NCBI RefSeq assembly: GCF_036231945.1
Contig: NZ_CP109599.1
Coordinates: 5,421,501-5,485,500 of the forward strand
Direction of reading: 5' to 3'
DNA length: 64,000 bases
Origin: Streptomyces sp. NBC_01429
GTDB taxonomy: Bacteria; Actinomycetota; Actinomycetes; Streptomycetales; Streptomycetaceae
Under the pieces are notes generated by a model. The model saw only the letters and a program-made list of their open reading frames with translations, did no database searches and was not told the origin of the DNA. The position numbers and the translations under genes are program-made. This document shows positions 7,999 to 16,475 of this stretch, piece by piece. Within the stretch, counting starts at the first letter, position 1. Each line of letters starts with the position of its first letter.

Positions 7999-9237
7999 AT
8001 GAACAATAAGTCTGTTCCTGATGTGAGTGTGATCGTCGGGGCATATGAAGCAATGCCCTACTTGATCCGCTGCCTGGAATCGGTCGAAGCCCAGACCCTG
8101 GGTGCCGACCGTATCGAGATCGTCGCCATCGACGACGGCTCGACCGACGGCACGGGGGAATATCTGGAGGAATTCGCGGCACGGACGGCCATCCCGACCA
8201 GGGTGGTACGTCAGGCCAATTCGGGCGGCCCCAGCGGGCCGCGCAATGTGGGCATAGGTATGGCCCGGGGGCGCTATATCTTCTTCCTCGACGCGGACGA
8301 CTACTTCGCCGAGGAATCCCTGGAGCGCATGGTCGCCATGGCCGACCGCGCCGGTACGGACGTGGTGCTCGGCAAGGTCGAGGGAGTGAACAGAGGCGCG
8401 CCCAAGTCGATGTGGCGCCGCACCGCCGACCGGGTCGACATCTACGACTCGCAGGTGATCTACACGCTGAGCGCGCAGAAACTCTTCCGGCGCGCGCTCA
8501 TAGAGCGGCTGAATCTGCGCTTCGACGAGGGGCTGAAGACCGGTGAGGACGCGCTCTTCACCATGGAGGCGTACATCCGGGGCAAGGGCGTCTCGGTCAT
8601 CGCCGACTACACCTGCTATTACCTGGTCGGCCGGGACGACGGCAAACACGTGACCAAGAGCGGCAGTTATACGCTGCGGTTCGATTCTGCGGGCGCTCTG
8701 ATGGCGCTCATCACCGAACTCGTACCGGCCGGTCCCAAGCGGGACCGGCTGATGGTCAGACCTTTCACGGTCGGACTGATCCAGCAGTTCGGACACGGCG
8801 TCCTGAAGCAGCCGAAGAAGATACAGAAGCACAAACTGGAGCTGGCGGCGCCGCTGATGGAGCGCTACTGGACCCCCGGCGTCGCCCGGCGCATCAAGGT
8901 CGCCGAGCGGCTGCGCCTGGAGTGCGTCGCCCTGGGCCGGCTCGATCTGCTGGCGGACATGCTGGCCTTCGTCAAGGCGGAGACCGTGCCCGAGGTCGTC
9001 CAGCGCGGCCGGGACCGTACCCCCCATCTCGTCTTCCCGCACTTCGAGGACCGGTCCTCCGGCATAGGGACGGCGGCGTACGAGGTGACCGTGCCCGACT
9101 GGCTGGGCAAGCCGGGACTACAGCGCATCGACCCGCCCGAGGTCGTACGCCGGCGCAACTCGCTGGCGCGCAGAGTGGCGCGCCGGTTGCGCGCCCAGGC
9201 GCGGGCCATAGCGCTGCCGCGCAACCGCACCGCGTGA
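7999..9237 (+). CDS. Family 2 glycosyltransferase
   Basis: This is probably a cytoplasmic enzyme that adds a sugar to the wall polymer. The GT-A fold starts at once (DVSVIVGAYEAMPYLIRCLESVEAQTLG), with AIDDGSTDGT and the metal-binding FLDADDYF near residue 97. GEDALFTMEAY near 190 fits the second half of the domain, and the last 150 residues form a basic, family-specific C-terminus. The start is uncertain: ATG 7999 (412 residues) puts the domain at the N-terminus as in relatives, while GTG 7927/ATG 7930 would add about 24 unrelated residues. No good ribosome site precedes any of them. The first 130 bases are clearly poorer in GC than the rest. Donor and acceptor are unknown. Confidence 0.75.
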   Translation: MNNKSVPDVSVIVGAYEAMPYLIRCLESVEAQTLGADRIEIVAIDDGSTDGTGEYLEEFAARTAIPTRVVRQANSGGPSGPRNVGIGMARGRYIFFLDADDYFAEESLERMVAMADRAGTDVVLGKVEGVNRGAPKSMWRRTADRVDIYDSQVIYTLSAQKLFRRALIERLNLRFDEGLKTGEDALFTMEAYIRGKGVSVIADYTCYYLVGRDDGKHVTKSGSYTLRFDSAGALMALITELVPAGPKRDRLMVRPFTVGLIQQFGHGVLKQPKKIQKHKLELAAPLMERYWTPGVARRIKVAERLRLECVALGRLDLLADMLAFVKAETVPEVVQRGRDRTPHLVFPHFEDRSSGIGTAAYEVTVPDWLGKPGLQRIDPPEVVRRRNSLARRVARRLRAQARAIALPRNRTA

Positions 9238-9487
9238 GCGCGTCCTGTCCGGGCCGCATGGGCGCGGCCCGGACGGGCACCTGACAGGACAAGAGGACCA
9301 CCGCCGGAACCGCCGGTGGTACCGGACCGGCGCTCGACCGCGCGCGGTGACCCCGGAGCGCACTTCAATGCGCCCCCGGTTCACCCGCGCAAGACGGCCA
9401 ACAGCGGCTCTTAAAGGAGATGGTGGGTAAAATCGGACTGGTCGGGCGAAGCCCGGTCGGCATCGAGATCAGTATGGGATGGGGATC
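9238..9487. other. Intergenic region before rfbA
   Basis: No gene is seen. A hairpin of ACCACCG and CGGTGGT near 9298-9320 may end the glycosyltransferase transcript. TAAAAT at 9428-9433 is a good -10 hexamer, but no clear -35 lies 17 bases before it. The 60 bases before rfbA would then be its leader. Confidence 0.35.
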
Positions 9488-10555
9488 GTGAAGGCACTCG
9501 TACTGTCCGGCGGGGCGGGGACCCGCCTGCGCCCGATCACGCACACCTCCGCGAAACAGCTCGTCCCCGTGGCGAACAAGCCGGTGCTCTTCTACGGCCT
9601 GGAGTCCATCGCCGAGGCGGGCATCACGGAGGTCGGTGTCATCGTCGGGGACACCGCTGAGGAGATCAAGGAGGCCGTCGGCGACGGCTCCCGGTTCGGC
9701 ATAAAGGTCACCTACCTCCAGCAGGACGCCCCGCTCGGTCTCGCCCACGCCGTCCTCATCGCCAGAGACTTCCTCGGCGACGACGACTTCGTGATGTATC
9801 TCGGGGACAACTTCATCGTCGGCGGTATCAGCGGTCTGGTGGACGGCTTCCGCGAGGAGCGGCCCGACGCGCAGATCCTGCTGACGAAGGTACCCAACCC
9901 GACCTCCTTCGGCGTCGCCGAACTCGACGACGAGGGAAGGGTGGTGGCCCTGGAGGAGAAGCCGGCCGAGCCCAAGAGCGATCTCGCGCTCGTCGGTGTC
10001 TACCTCTTCACCCCGGCCGTCCATGAGGCCGTGCGCGCCATCGAGCCCTCCTGGCGCGGCGAGTTGGAGATCACGCACGCCATCCAGTGGCTGATCGACC
10101 AGCGGCGCGACGTGCGCTCCACCACCATCTCCGGGTACTGGAAGGACACCGGCAACGTCACCGACATGCTGGAGGTCAACCGCTCGGTGCTGGAGACCGT
10201 GGAGCCCTGCCGCGACGGCAGCGTGGACGAGGCGACCGAGATCATAGGGCGGGTCAGGATCGAGGCGGGCGCCCGGGTCACCGGCAGCCGTATCGTCGGT
10301 CCCGCGATCATCGGCGCGGACACAGTGGTCCACAACGCCTATGTCGGGCCCTTCACGTCCGTCTCGGAAGGGTGCAGGATCGAGGACAGCGAGATCGAGT
10401 ACTCCATCATCCTGCGCGGCTCCTCCATCACCGGCGTACGCCGGGTGCAGGCGTCGCTGATCGGCCGGGACGTCGAGATCACCCCCGCGCCCCGTACCCC
10501 GTCCGCCCACCGACTCGTCCTCGGCGACCACAGCAAGGTGCAGATCTCCTCATGA
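9488..10555 (+). CDS. rfbA: Glucose-1-phosphate thymidylyltransferase, long form
   Basis: It makes dTDP-glucose from glucose 1-phosphate and dTTP, the first step to dTDP-6-deoxyhexoses. The 355-residue product begins VKALVLSGGAGTRLRPITHTSAKQL, the nucleotidyltransferase signature, followed by YLGDNF and EEKP. The C-terminal 110 residues are a hexapeptide-like left-handed helix (IGRVRIEAGARVTGSRIVGPAIIG). This makes it the StrD-like long type, not the roughly 290-residue short RmlA. GTG 9488 is preceded by GGGATGGGG; ATG 9479 is possible. It overlaps rfbB by four bases (ATGA), and rfbB overlaps rfbD, so the three form one operon. Confidence 0.9.
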   Translation: MKALVLSGGAGTRLRPITHTSAKQLVPVANKPVLFYGLESIAEAGITEVGVIVGDTAEEIKEAVGDGSRFGIKVTYLQQDAPLGLAHAVLIARDFLGDDDFVMYLGDNFIVGGISGLVDGFREERPDAQILLTKVPNPTSFGVAELDDEGRVVALEEKPAEPKSDLALVGVYLFTPAVHEAVRAIEPSWRGELEITHAIQWLIDQRRDVRSTTISGYWKDTGNVTDMLEVNRSVLETVEPCRDGSVDEATEIIGRVRIEAGARVTGSRIVGPAIIGADTVVHNAYVGPFTSVSEGCRIEDSEIEYSIILRGSSITGVRRVQASLIGRDVEITPAPRTPSAHRLVLGDHSKVQISS

Positions 10556-11538
10556 CCGACAGGATTCTGGTGACCGGAGGTGCGGGCTTCATCGGCTCGC
10601 ACTACGTCCGTACGCTGCTCGGGCCCCAGGGGCCCGGGGACGTCCGGATCACCGTCCTCGACAGCCTGACCTACGCGGGCAACCCGGCCAACCTCGACGA
10701 GGTGCGCGACCACCCCGGATTCGCCTTCGTCCAGGGCGACATCTGCGACGCGGAACTCGTCGGCGAGCTGATGGCCGAGCACGACCAGGTGGTGCACTTC
10801 GCCGCGGAGTCGCACGTGGACCGCTCCATCGACGGCGGCGCGGAGTTCGTCCGTACCAACGTCGTGGGCACGCACACCCTGATCGACGCCGCCCACCGCG
10901 CCGGGGTCCGTACCTTCGTGCACATCTCCACCGACGAGGTGTACGGCTCGATCGACGACGGGTCGTGGCCGGAGACCGATCCGCTGGCGCCCAACTCGCC
11001 GTATTCGGCGGCCAAGGCGTCCAGCGACCTGATCGCCCTCTCGTACCACCGCACCCACGGCCTCGACGTGCGGGTGACCCGCTGCTCCAACAATTACGGG
11101 CATCACCACTTCCCCGAGAAGGTCATCCCGCTGTTCATCACCAACCTGCTGGACGGCGAGAAGGTCCCGCTGTACGGGGACGGCGGGAACGTCCGCGACT
11201 GGCTGCACATCGACGACCACGTCCAGGGCATCGAACTGGTCCGTACGAAGGGCCGGCCCGGCCAGGTCTACAACATCGGCGGCGGCACCGAGCTGTCCAA
11301 CAAGGAGCTGACCGGGCTGCTGCTGGAGGCGTGCGGAGCCGACTGGGACACCAGCGTCGAGTACGTCACCGACCGCAAGGGCCACGACCGCCGCTACTCC
11401 GTGGACTGCGCCAAGATCCGCGACGAGCTGGGGTACGAGCCGCGCAAGGACTTCGCCACGGGCCTCGCCGAGACCGTGGAGTGGTACCGCGACAACCGCG
11501 CCTGGTGGGAGCCGCTGAAGGGCCGGGCCGCGCTGTGA
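10552..11538 (+). CDS. rfbB: dTDP-glucose 4,6-dehydratase
   Basis: It converts dTDP-glucose to dTDP-4-keto-6-deoxyglucose with a bound NAD cofactor. The 328-residue product shows the Rossmann motif GGAGFIGSHYVR at about residues 8-19, HFAAESHVDRSI, the catalytic STDEVYGSI, and YSAAKASSD (Y-x3-K). RVTRCSNNYGHHHFPEKVIP and the RDWLHIDDH block are typical of RmlB. ATG 10552 lies inside the rfbA stop (ATGA), so translation is coupled. The product feeds the rfbC-like epimerase and RfbD encoded nearby. Confidence 0.95.
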   Translation: MTDRILVTGGAGFIGSHYVRTLLGPQGPGDVRITVLDSLTYAGNPANLDEVRDHPGFAFVQGDICDAELVGELMAEHDQVVHFAAESHVDRSIDGGAEFVRTNVVGTHTLIDAAHRAGVRTFVHISTDEVYGSIDDGSWPETDPLAPNSPYSAAKASSDLIALSYHRTHGLDVRVTRCSNNYGHHHFPEKVIPLFITNLLDGEKVPLYGDGGNVRDWLHIDDHVQGIELVRTKGRPGQVYNIGGGTELSNKELTGLLLEACGADWDTSVEYVTDRKGHDRRYSVDCAKIRDELGYEPRKDFATGLAETVEWYRDNRAWWEPLKGRAAL

Positions 11539-12434
11539 GCGCCTGGCTGGTCACCGGATCCGGCGGCATGCTCGGGCAGGACCTGCTCGCCCGGCTCGCC
11601 GCCGAGGGGCAGCGCGCGACCGGTCTCGACCGGGCCGCGCTGGACATCACCGACCCGGCCGCCGTGCGCGCGGCCTTCCACGCCCACGCGCCCGCCGTGG
11701 TGGTCAACTGCGCCGCCTGGACCGCCGTGGACGACGCGGAGGCCAGGGAGCCCGAGGCGCTCGCCGTCAACGGCACCGGGCCGCGGGTCCTCGCCGAGGC
11801 GTGCCGGGAGTCGGGGGCCGTGCTGCTCCAGATCTCCACGGACTACGTCTTCCCCGGCGACGCGGGCACCCCGTACCCGGAGGACGCCCCCACCGGCCCG
11901 CACAGCGCCTACGGGCGCACCAAGCTGGCGGGGGAGCGCGCGGTGCTCGACACGCTGCCGGAGCGCGGCTATGTCGTCCGTACGGCGTGGCTGTACGGAG
12001 CGGGCGGCGGCAACTTCGTCCGTACGATGATCAAGCTGGAGTCCGTCAAGGACACCCTGGACGTGGTGGACGACCAGCGCGGCCAGCCCACGTGGACGGC
12101 CGATCTCGCCGACCGGCTGGTCCGGTTGGGCCGGGCGGCGCTCGCGGGGACGGCCGAGCCCGGCGTCTACCACGGCACCAGCGGCGGCGAGACCAGCTGG
12201 TTCGGCTTCACCCGGGAGATCTTCCGGCTGCTGGGCGCGGATCCGGAGCGGGTCCGTCCGACGACCAGCGCGGCGTTCGTCCGCCCCGCCCCCCGGCCCG
12301 CGTACAGCGTGCTGGCGCACGACGCGTGGAAGGCCGCCGGCATCGACCCCATCAGGGACTGGCGCTCGGCACTCGCCGAGGCGTTCCCCGAACTGCTGAC
12401 AGCCCAGCGCCAAACGGGTGTTACTGGCCAGTAG
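11535..12434 (+). CDS. rfbD: dTDP-4-dehydrorhamnose reductase family protein
   Basis: It performs the last, NAD(P)H-dependent reduction to a dTDP-6-deoxy-L-hexose, most likely dTDP-L-rhamnose. The 299-residue product has TGSGGMLGQDL for nucleotide binding, INCAAWTAVD-like VVNCAAWTAVDDAE, STDYVFPGD, and YGRTKLAGE (Y-x3-K). GTG 11535 overlaps the rfbB stop (GTGA). StrL of the dihydrostreptose pathway is in the same family, so the sugar could be another L-6-deoxyhexose. The coding end overlaps a perfect palindrome TACTGGCCAGTA (12422-12433) of unknown meaning. Confidence 0.9.
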   Translation: MSAWLVTGSGGMLGQDLLARLAAEGQRATGLDRAALDITDPAAVRAAFHAHAPAVVVNCAAWTAVDDAEAREPEALAVNGTGPRVLAEACRESGAVLLQISTDYVFPGDAGTPYPEDAPTGPHSAYGRTKLAGERAVLDTLPERGYVVRTAWLYGAGGGNFVRTMIKLESVKDTLDVVDDQRGQPTWTADLADRLVRLGRAALAGTAEPGVYHGTSGGETSWFGFTREIFRLLGADPERVRPTTSAAFVRPAPRPAYSVLAHDAWKAAGIDPIRDWRSALAEAFPELLTAQRQTGVTGQ

Positions 12435-12440
12435 ATGTTT

Positions 12441-12518
12441 ACGTAGGGGGCTTTTTCCCACTAAGTTCACTGAGAATCAATCCCTGGTTGTTGATTCTCA
12501 GTGAAGGGCCCCTTACGT
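12441..12518. repeat. Nested inverted repeat between rfbD and the methyltransferase gene
   Basis: Inner arms TTCACTGAGAATCAA (12466-12480) and TTGATTCTCAGTGAA (12491-12505) are a perfect 15-base pair around a 10-base loop. Outer arms 12441-12451 (ACGTAGGGGGC) and 12508-12518 (GCCCCTTACGT) also pair with one mismatch or bulge. The structure is AT-richer than its surroundings and runs into the GTG start at 12517. Confidence 0.75.
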
Positions 12519-13311
12519 GGATCGCCACGGCTTCCTGCGCCATATGCACCGTGTGTACAAACCCCGCACTTATCTGGAAATCGGGGTCAATGACGGGCGC
12601 AGCCTGGCACTGTCCCGGGTTCCCTCGGTGGCCGTCGACCCGGCTTTCCGGGTGGTCACGGACATCAGCTGCGACGTCCATCTGGTCAAGGCCACCAGCG
12701 ACGACTTCTTCGCGCGCAAGGACCCGCTGATCCATCTGCGCAACGGCCGGAATCCGTTCCGCGCGCTGGCCCGCCGCGACCCGGTCAACCTCTTCGGCGG
12801 CGAGCCGAAGCTGGAGCTGGCCTTCATCGACGGCATGCACCTCTTCGAATACGCGCTGCGCGACTTCATGAACGTCGAGAAGCACTCCCGCTGGTCCAGC
12901 GTGATCATCCTGGACGACATGCTGCCGCGTGACGTGGACGAGGCCGCCCGCGACCGGCACACCAAGTTCTGGGCCGGCGACGTCTACAAGGTCGCCCAGG
13001 TGCTGCGCCGCTACCGCCCCGACCTGCTGGTGGTCGACGTGGACACCGCGCCGACCGGAGTGGTGGCCGTCTTCGGCGCCAACTCCGAGTCGACGGTGCT
13101 GAAGAACGCGTACGACGAGATCATCGAGGAGTACGTCGTCCCCGACCCGCAGGACGTGCCCGAGGAGGTGCTCGTCCGCAAGAACGCCGTGCGGCCCGAG
13201 GCGCTGCTCGGCGCCGGCTTCTGGCCCGGCCTGGTCCGGGCCCGCAACCTGCGCCGCTCGCGCTCGGCCTTCGTGCCGCTGCGCAGGCAGATCGAGGCGA
13301 TCACGGGCTGA
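12517..13311 (+). CDS. Class I SAM-dependent methyltransferase (CmcI/methyltransferase-24 like)
   Basis: The 264-residue product probably methylates a sugar or other part of the surface polymer, judged by context. The SAM-binding motif I is YLEIGVNDGRSLALS near residue 20, with acidic AFIDGMHLFEYALRDF near 107 and IILDDMLPRD near 130 as likely metal- or SAM-proximal segments. The start GTG 12517 has no clear ribosome site and lies in the outer arm of an inverted repeat, so initiation may depend on that structure. It is the last plus-strand gene of the island; a perfect 17-base hairpin follows. Substrate unknown. Confidence 0.75.
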   Translation: MDRHGFLRHMHRVYKPRTYLEIGVNDGRSLALSRVPSVAVDPAFRVVTDISCDVHLVKATSDDFFARKDPLIHLRNGRNPFRALARRDPVNLFGGEPKLELAFIDGMHLFEYALRDFMNVEKHSRWSSVIILDDMLPRDVDEAARDRHTKFWAGDVYKVAQVLRRYRPDLLVVDVDTAPTGVVAVFGANSESTVLKNAYDEIIEEYVVPDPQDVPEEVLVRKNAVRPEALLGAGFWPGLVRARNLRRSRSAFVPLRRQIEAITG

Positions 13312-13337
13312 CGCCGCCCGCCTTCCCCGCAGCACGC

Positions 13338-13377
13338 GAAGGGCCCGCGCGATCCGATGCGATCGCGCGGGCCCTTC
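13338..13377. terminator. Bidirectional terminator between convergent genes
   Basis: Perfect 17-base arms GAAGGGCCCGCGCGATC (13338-13354) and its complement (13361-13377) with a 6-base loop lie between the methyltransferase gene and the convergent rfbC-like gene, and can serve both. Confidence 0.85.
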
Positions 13378-13395
13378 GGCGTGCTCAGGGGCGGT

Positions 13396-13995
13396 TCAGC
13401 CGCGCGCGGCCAGCTCCGCGTAGTACGCCCGGCAGTTCTCGTACGACGGCAGCAGGCCCTTGGCCTCGGCCTCGGCGAGCGTCGGGGCGGCCGCGTCCTT
13501 GTCGGACAGCAGCGGGGTGATGTCCGCCGGCCACTCGATGGAGAGCGCCGGGTCCAGCGGATCGACGCCGTGCTCGCGCTGCGGGGCGTACCCCTCGGAG
13601 CAGAGGTAGACCACCGTCGCGTCATCGGTCAGCGCCATGAAGGAGTGTCCGAGACCCTCCGCGAGATAGACCGCCCGGTGGTCCACGTCGTCCAGCCTGA
13701 CGGCCTCCCAGCGCCGGTACGTCGGAGAGCCGACCCGGATGTCCACGACCACGTCGAGCACCGCACCGCGCACGCACTTCACGTACTTGGCCTGGCTGGG
13801 CGGCACATCGGCGTAGTGGACGCCGCGCAGCGTGCCGCGGCTGGACACGGAGCAGTTCGCCTGGGCGAGGTTCAGCGGATGACCGACGGACTTGGCGAAG
13901 CCCTCCGCCCCGAACCACTCGTGGAAGCTGCCACGGCTGTCCGGGAAGACCTTCGGCTCATACACCCAGGCGCCTTCGATCGAAAGCGGTCGCAT
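13396..13995 (-). CDS. rfbC: dTDP-4-dehydrorhamnose 3,5-epimerase family protein
   Basis: It likely epimerises dTDP-4-keto-6-deoxyglucose at C3 and C5, the step between RfbB and RfbD. The 199-residue product carries the family's RGTLRGVHY (catalytic His), AKYVKCVRGAVLDVVVDIR and YLCSEGYAPQREHGVDPLDP segments, closest in style to StrM/NovW-like members. ATG 13995 starts the conserved MRPLSIEGAWVYEPKVF with AAGGA upstream; the frame is open 8 codons further. The gene is on the opposite strand from rfbABD and 53 bases after the glycosyltransferase gene, so the two minus-strand genes are probably cotranscribed. Confidence 0.88.
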   Translation of the reverse strand: MRPLSIEGAWVYEPKVFPDSRGSFHEWFGAEGFAKSVGHPLNLAQANCSVSSRGTLRGVHYADVPPSQAKYVKCVRGAVLDVVVDIRVGSPTYRRWEAVRLDDVDHRAVYLAEGLGHSFMALTDDATVVYLCSEGYAPQREHGVDPLDPALSIEWPADITPLLSDKDAAAPTLAEAEAKGLLPSYENCRAYYAELAARG

Positions 13996-14048
13996 CTGAT
14001 CACATCCTTGTTCTGTCACGGGGACTCGCTACGGGAGGTCGGCGTCCG

Positions 14049-16121
14049 TCAGAGACGGGCCGCGAGCCGCCGCACCTTCTTGCGCGTGGCCGGCGGCAGC
14101 CGGCGCACGATCGGGCCGCCGACGGAGCGGAGCACCCTGCGTACGGACGCCCGGCGGCGCTGCACCGTCACCACCCGGACGAGCAGCGGATCGACCTGGG
14201 GCAGATCGCTGCGGTCCAGCCGGATCCGGCCGCCCTCGGCGACGGGCACCTCGCACAGGTCCAGCTCCGGGGCCTTCTCGCCGTCCAGCCGCACGGAGAG
14301 CCGCGCGGGGCCCACCGGCAGCCCCGGGACGCGCGGGGGCACATCGAGATGGGCCCTGCCGTGGTCGGGGCGCAGCGTGGCGGGGGCGGTCCTGGAGGTG
14401 CCGTCCGCGGCGGTCAGCACCAGCTCGACCGGGTGGGAGCCGGAGGCGGTGCCGGTGAACACGTCGAGACGCAGCTCGGACCGGCCGCCCGGCATCCGGA
14501 AGACGGGGCGGTCCGCCAGATAGGGGGCCAGCTTCTTGCCGCGGCCCGCGACGTCGAGGGTGAGGTTGCCGTACGGGTCGGTGAAGTACGGGATGACCGG
14601 CCGGCCGGGCGTACCGAGCAGGGCCGGCAGGCACTTGGCGTCCACCTGCGGCGCCCGGTCGGCGCCGAGCCTGGCCTTGCGCACGAGCCCGAGGCCGCGC
14701 AGCGGCACCCAGACGTCCCAGAAGCCGCGCGAGACCCGGCCCCTGCCCTTGACCGCCTCGCTGGTGACCCGGCCGGTGCCGCGCAGGACGACCTCGTACA
14801 CGTCCTCCTTCTCCTTCGGCTCCTCCGCCGATCGCGGCTCCCGCTCCGGCTTGGCGACCTTCTCGATCTTCACGGTGAACTCGGCGGGGCACGGCCACTC
14901 GACGGCCGTCTCCCGGTTGCGCAGCGACATCTCGCCCTTGAACTCGTCCATGTCGTCGGTCACATCGAGGAGTTCGCCGTCCGGCAGCACCCCTTCGGTG
15001 ATCTCCGGGTGCAGGAAGTAGCGGCCGTCGCGGCGGACGAAGCGCAGCGGGCGCCGGTCCTCGCCGTGGACCAGCCGGCCGGTGACGGTGAGCGCGATCC
15101 TGCCGTCGGGCTCCCAGACGAAGTCCTCCAGACGGGCCACGCCCGTCACGGACTTGGCGAAGGCGGCGGCCTTCAGCAGCCCCTCGCGGTCGTCGGCGCG
15201 CAGCAGGGTGGAGCGCAGCCGGGTCAGCGCGCCGAGCCCGTCGTGCACGCCGTCGTGCATGAAGTCGCGCGCCAGCGGTCCCACGGCGTCGCACATCTCG
15301 TCGAGGTACTCCGGCGTGTAGCCGAGAACCGACGGTTCGCTCAGCCGTGCGAGCATTTCGACCCGGTAGAAGCGGCGCAGCAACCGGTCCCGGAATTCAC
15401 CCGGTTCAGTGTTGTTCTCGACGACTTCGAGGACCTCGCGGAGGTTTCCGTAGTACCCGGAGGGCACGATCCGCGCCGATCCGGCGTTCTGGCCGTCGTC
15501 CCGCTTCGAGTAGTAGTAGCAGGTGTAATTCCCCAGGATGGAGACGACCTTGGCGGGGAAATACGCCTGCATCATGTACAGCTGGTCCTCCAGCCGCCGC
15601 TTGCCCTCGGGGTAGGCGATGCCGTTCTCGCGGAGGAACTCCGTACGGAACATCTTGTGCGGGGTGAGGCTGTCGTACAGCGGCGCGTTCGTCAGATCGC
15701 ATTTCTCGCGGGTCGTCCTGAAAACACCGTGCGGAACGCCGCGGAAATTGGAAGCGACCTTTCCGATGACGATGTCCGAGCCATTGCGGTGGCCCATCTC
15801 GTACAGCCGGCGCAGCGCGTCGGAGGCCAGGTGATCGTCCTGGTCGAGGAAGTGGACGTACTCGCCCGCGGCCTCCGCGACCCCGATGTTCCGGGGCTTT
15901 CCGGGCCAGCCCGAGTTGGGGATGTGGATCGCGCGGAAGTGCGGATGTTCGTCGGAGAGTTTGTCCAGCCGGGCCGGGGTGTCGTCCGTCGAGCCGTCAT
16001 CGACGAAAAGCACTTCGAAATCCTCGGCCGGCAGAGTCTGGGCCAGCAGTGAATCCACACAGGGGTCGATGTACTTTCCCGGGTTGTAGACCGGAATGAC
16101 GACACTCACTTTTACTGGCAT
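14049..16121 (-). CDS. Family 2 glycosyltransferase with long C-terminal region (TagF-like GT)
   Basis: The 690-residue product has an N-terminal GT-A domain (MPVKVSVVIPVYNPGKYIDP, FVDDGSTDDT, FLDQDDH at 91-97) and EDQLYMMQAY near 190. A long region of about 400 residues follows, with beta-rich, immunoglobulin-like blocks (GEMSLRNRET, SELRLDVFTGTASGSHP) and a basic tail. Similar proteins sit in Streptomyces teichoic-acid clusters. It probably transfers a sugar onto the polyol-phosphate polymer; the C-terminus may bind polymer. ATG 16121 is chosen because the GT domain begins there; an in-frame ATG lies at 16136. Donor sugar unknown, perhaps the dTDP-deoxyhexose made nearby. Confidence 0.78.
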   Translation of the reverse strand: MPVKVSVVIPVYNPGKYIDPCVDSLLAQTLPAEDFEVLFVDDGSTDDTPARLDKLSDEHPHFRAIHIPNSGWPGKPRNIGVAEAAGEYVHFLDQDDHLASDALRRLYEMGHRNGSDIVIGKVASNFRGVPHGVFRTTREKCDLTNAPLYDSLTPHKMFRTEFLRENGIAYPEGKRRLEDQLYMMQAYFPAKVVSILGNYTCYYYSKRDDGQNAGSARIVPSGYYGNLREVLEVVENNTEPGEFRDRLLRRFYRVEMLARLSEPSVLGYTPEYLDEMCDAVGPLARDFMHDGVHDGLGALTRLRSTLLRADDREGLLKAAAFAKSVTGVARLEDFVWEPDGRIALTVTGRLVHGEDRRPLRFVRRDGRYFLHPEITEGVLPDGELLDVTDDMDEFKGEMSLRNRETAVEWPCPAEFTVKIEKVAKPEREPRSAEEPKEKEDVYEVVLRGTGRVTSEAVKGRGRVSRGFWDVWVPLRGLGLVRKARLGADRAPQVDAKCLPALLGTPGRPVIPYFTDPYGNLTLDVAGRGKKLAPYLADRPVFRMPGGRSELRLDVFTGTASGSHPVELVLTAADGTSRTAPATLRPDHGRAHLDVPPRVPGLPVGPARLSVRLDGEKAPELDLCEVPVAEGGRIRLDRSDLPQVDPLLVRVVTVQRRRASVRRVLRSVGGPIVRRLPPATRKKVRRLAARL

Positions 16122-16475
16122 GTACGGATGGCCCATCTCGTGTGTGGTCTCAGGGTGTTTCGAGTCGAGGGAGTCGCCGTCATCGGCGAAGTACGCGGGC
16201 GCCGTTCCGGCCAGCGTAGCGCCGGGGGGAACGGGCGATGTATCCCGACTGTTGTTACACCTGTCAGACCGCTGCCGTGGCGGCCCGGTTGGTCTGTTGA
16301 CGCGTGTTTGACGTGCGTTTGACCCGCGAGAGGCACCTCACGCGTGTCCCATCCAGTGAAATGGACCACCCCCGCGCGGTCCGGTCCGCGTACGCTGACC
16401 GGGCCGGAAGCCGGGAAAAGGCCCGCCCGGCAGCGGTACGGGCGTACGAGAGCGCGAGAGCAGAGGCTGAGTACG
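16122..16475. other. Divergent intergenic region between the island and proB
   Basis: It must hold both divergent promoters, but none is convincing. On the minus strand CTGACA followed by TACATC 19 bases later (about 16245-16275) is a weak candidate. A short direct repeat, GTTTGAC, occurs twice near 16305-16322. Nothing else is evident. Confidence 0.3.

Noticed and set aside
12422..12433. Palindrome TACTGGCCAGTA as the same operator as at 46384-46413
   Set aside because: The core is similar, but it lies in the coding end of rfbD, occurs once and has no promoter next to it; chance is more likely.
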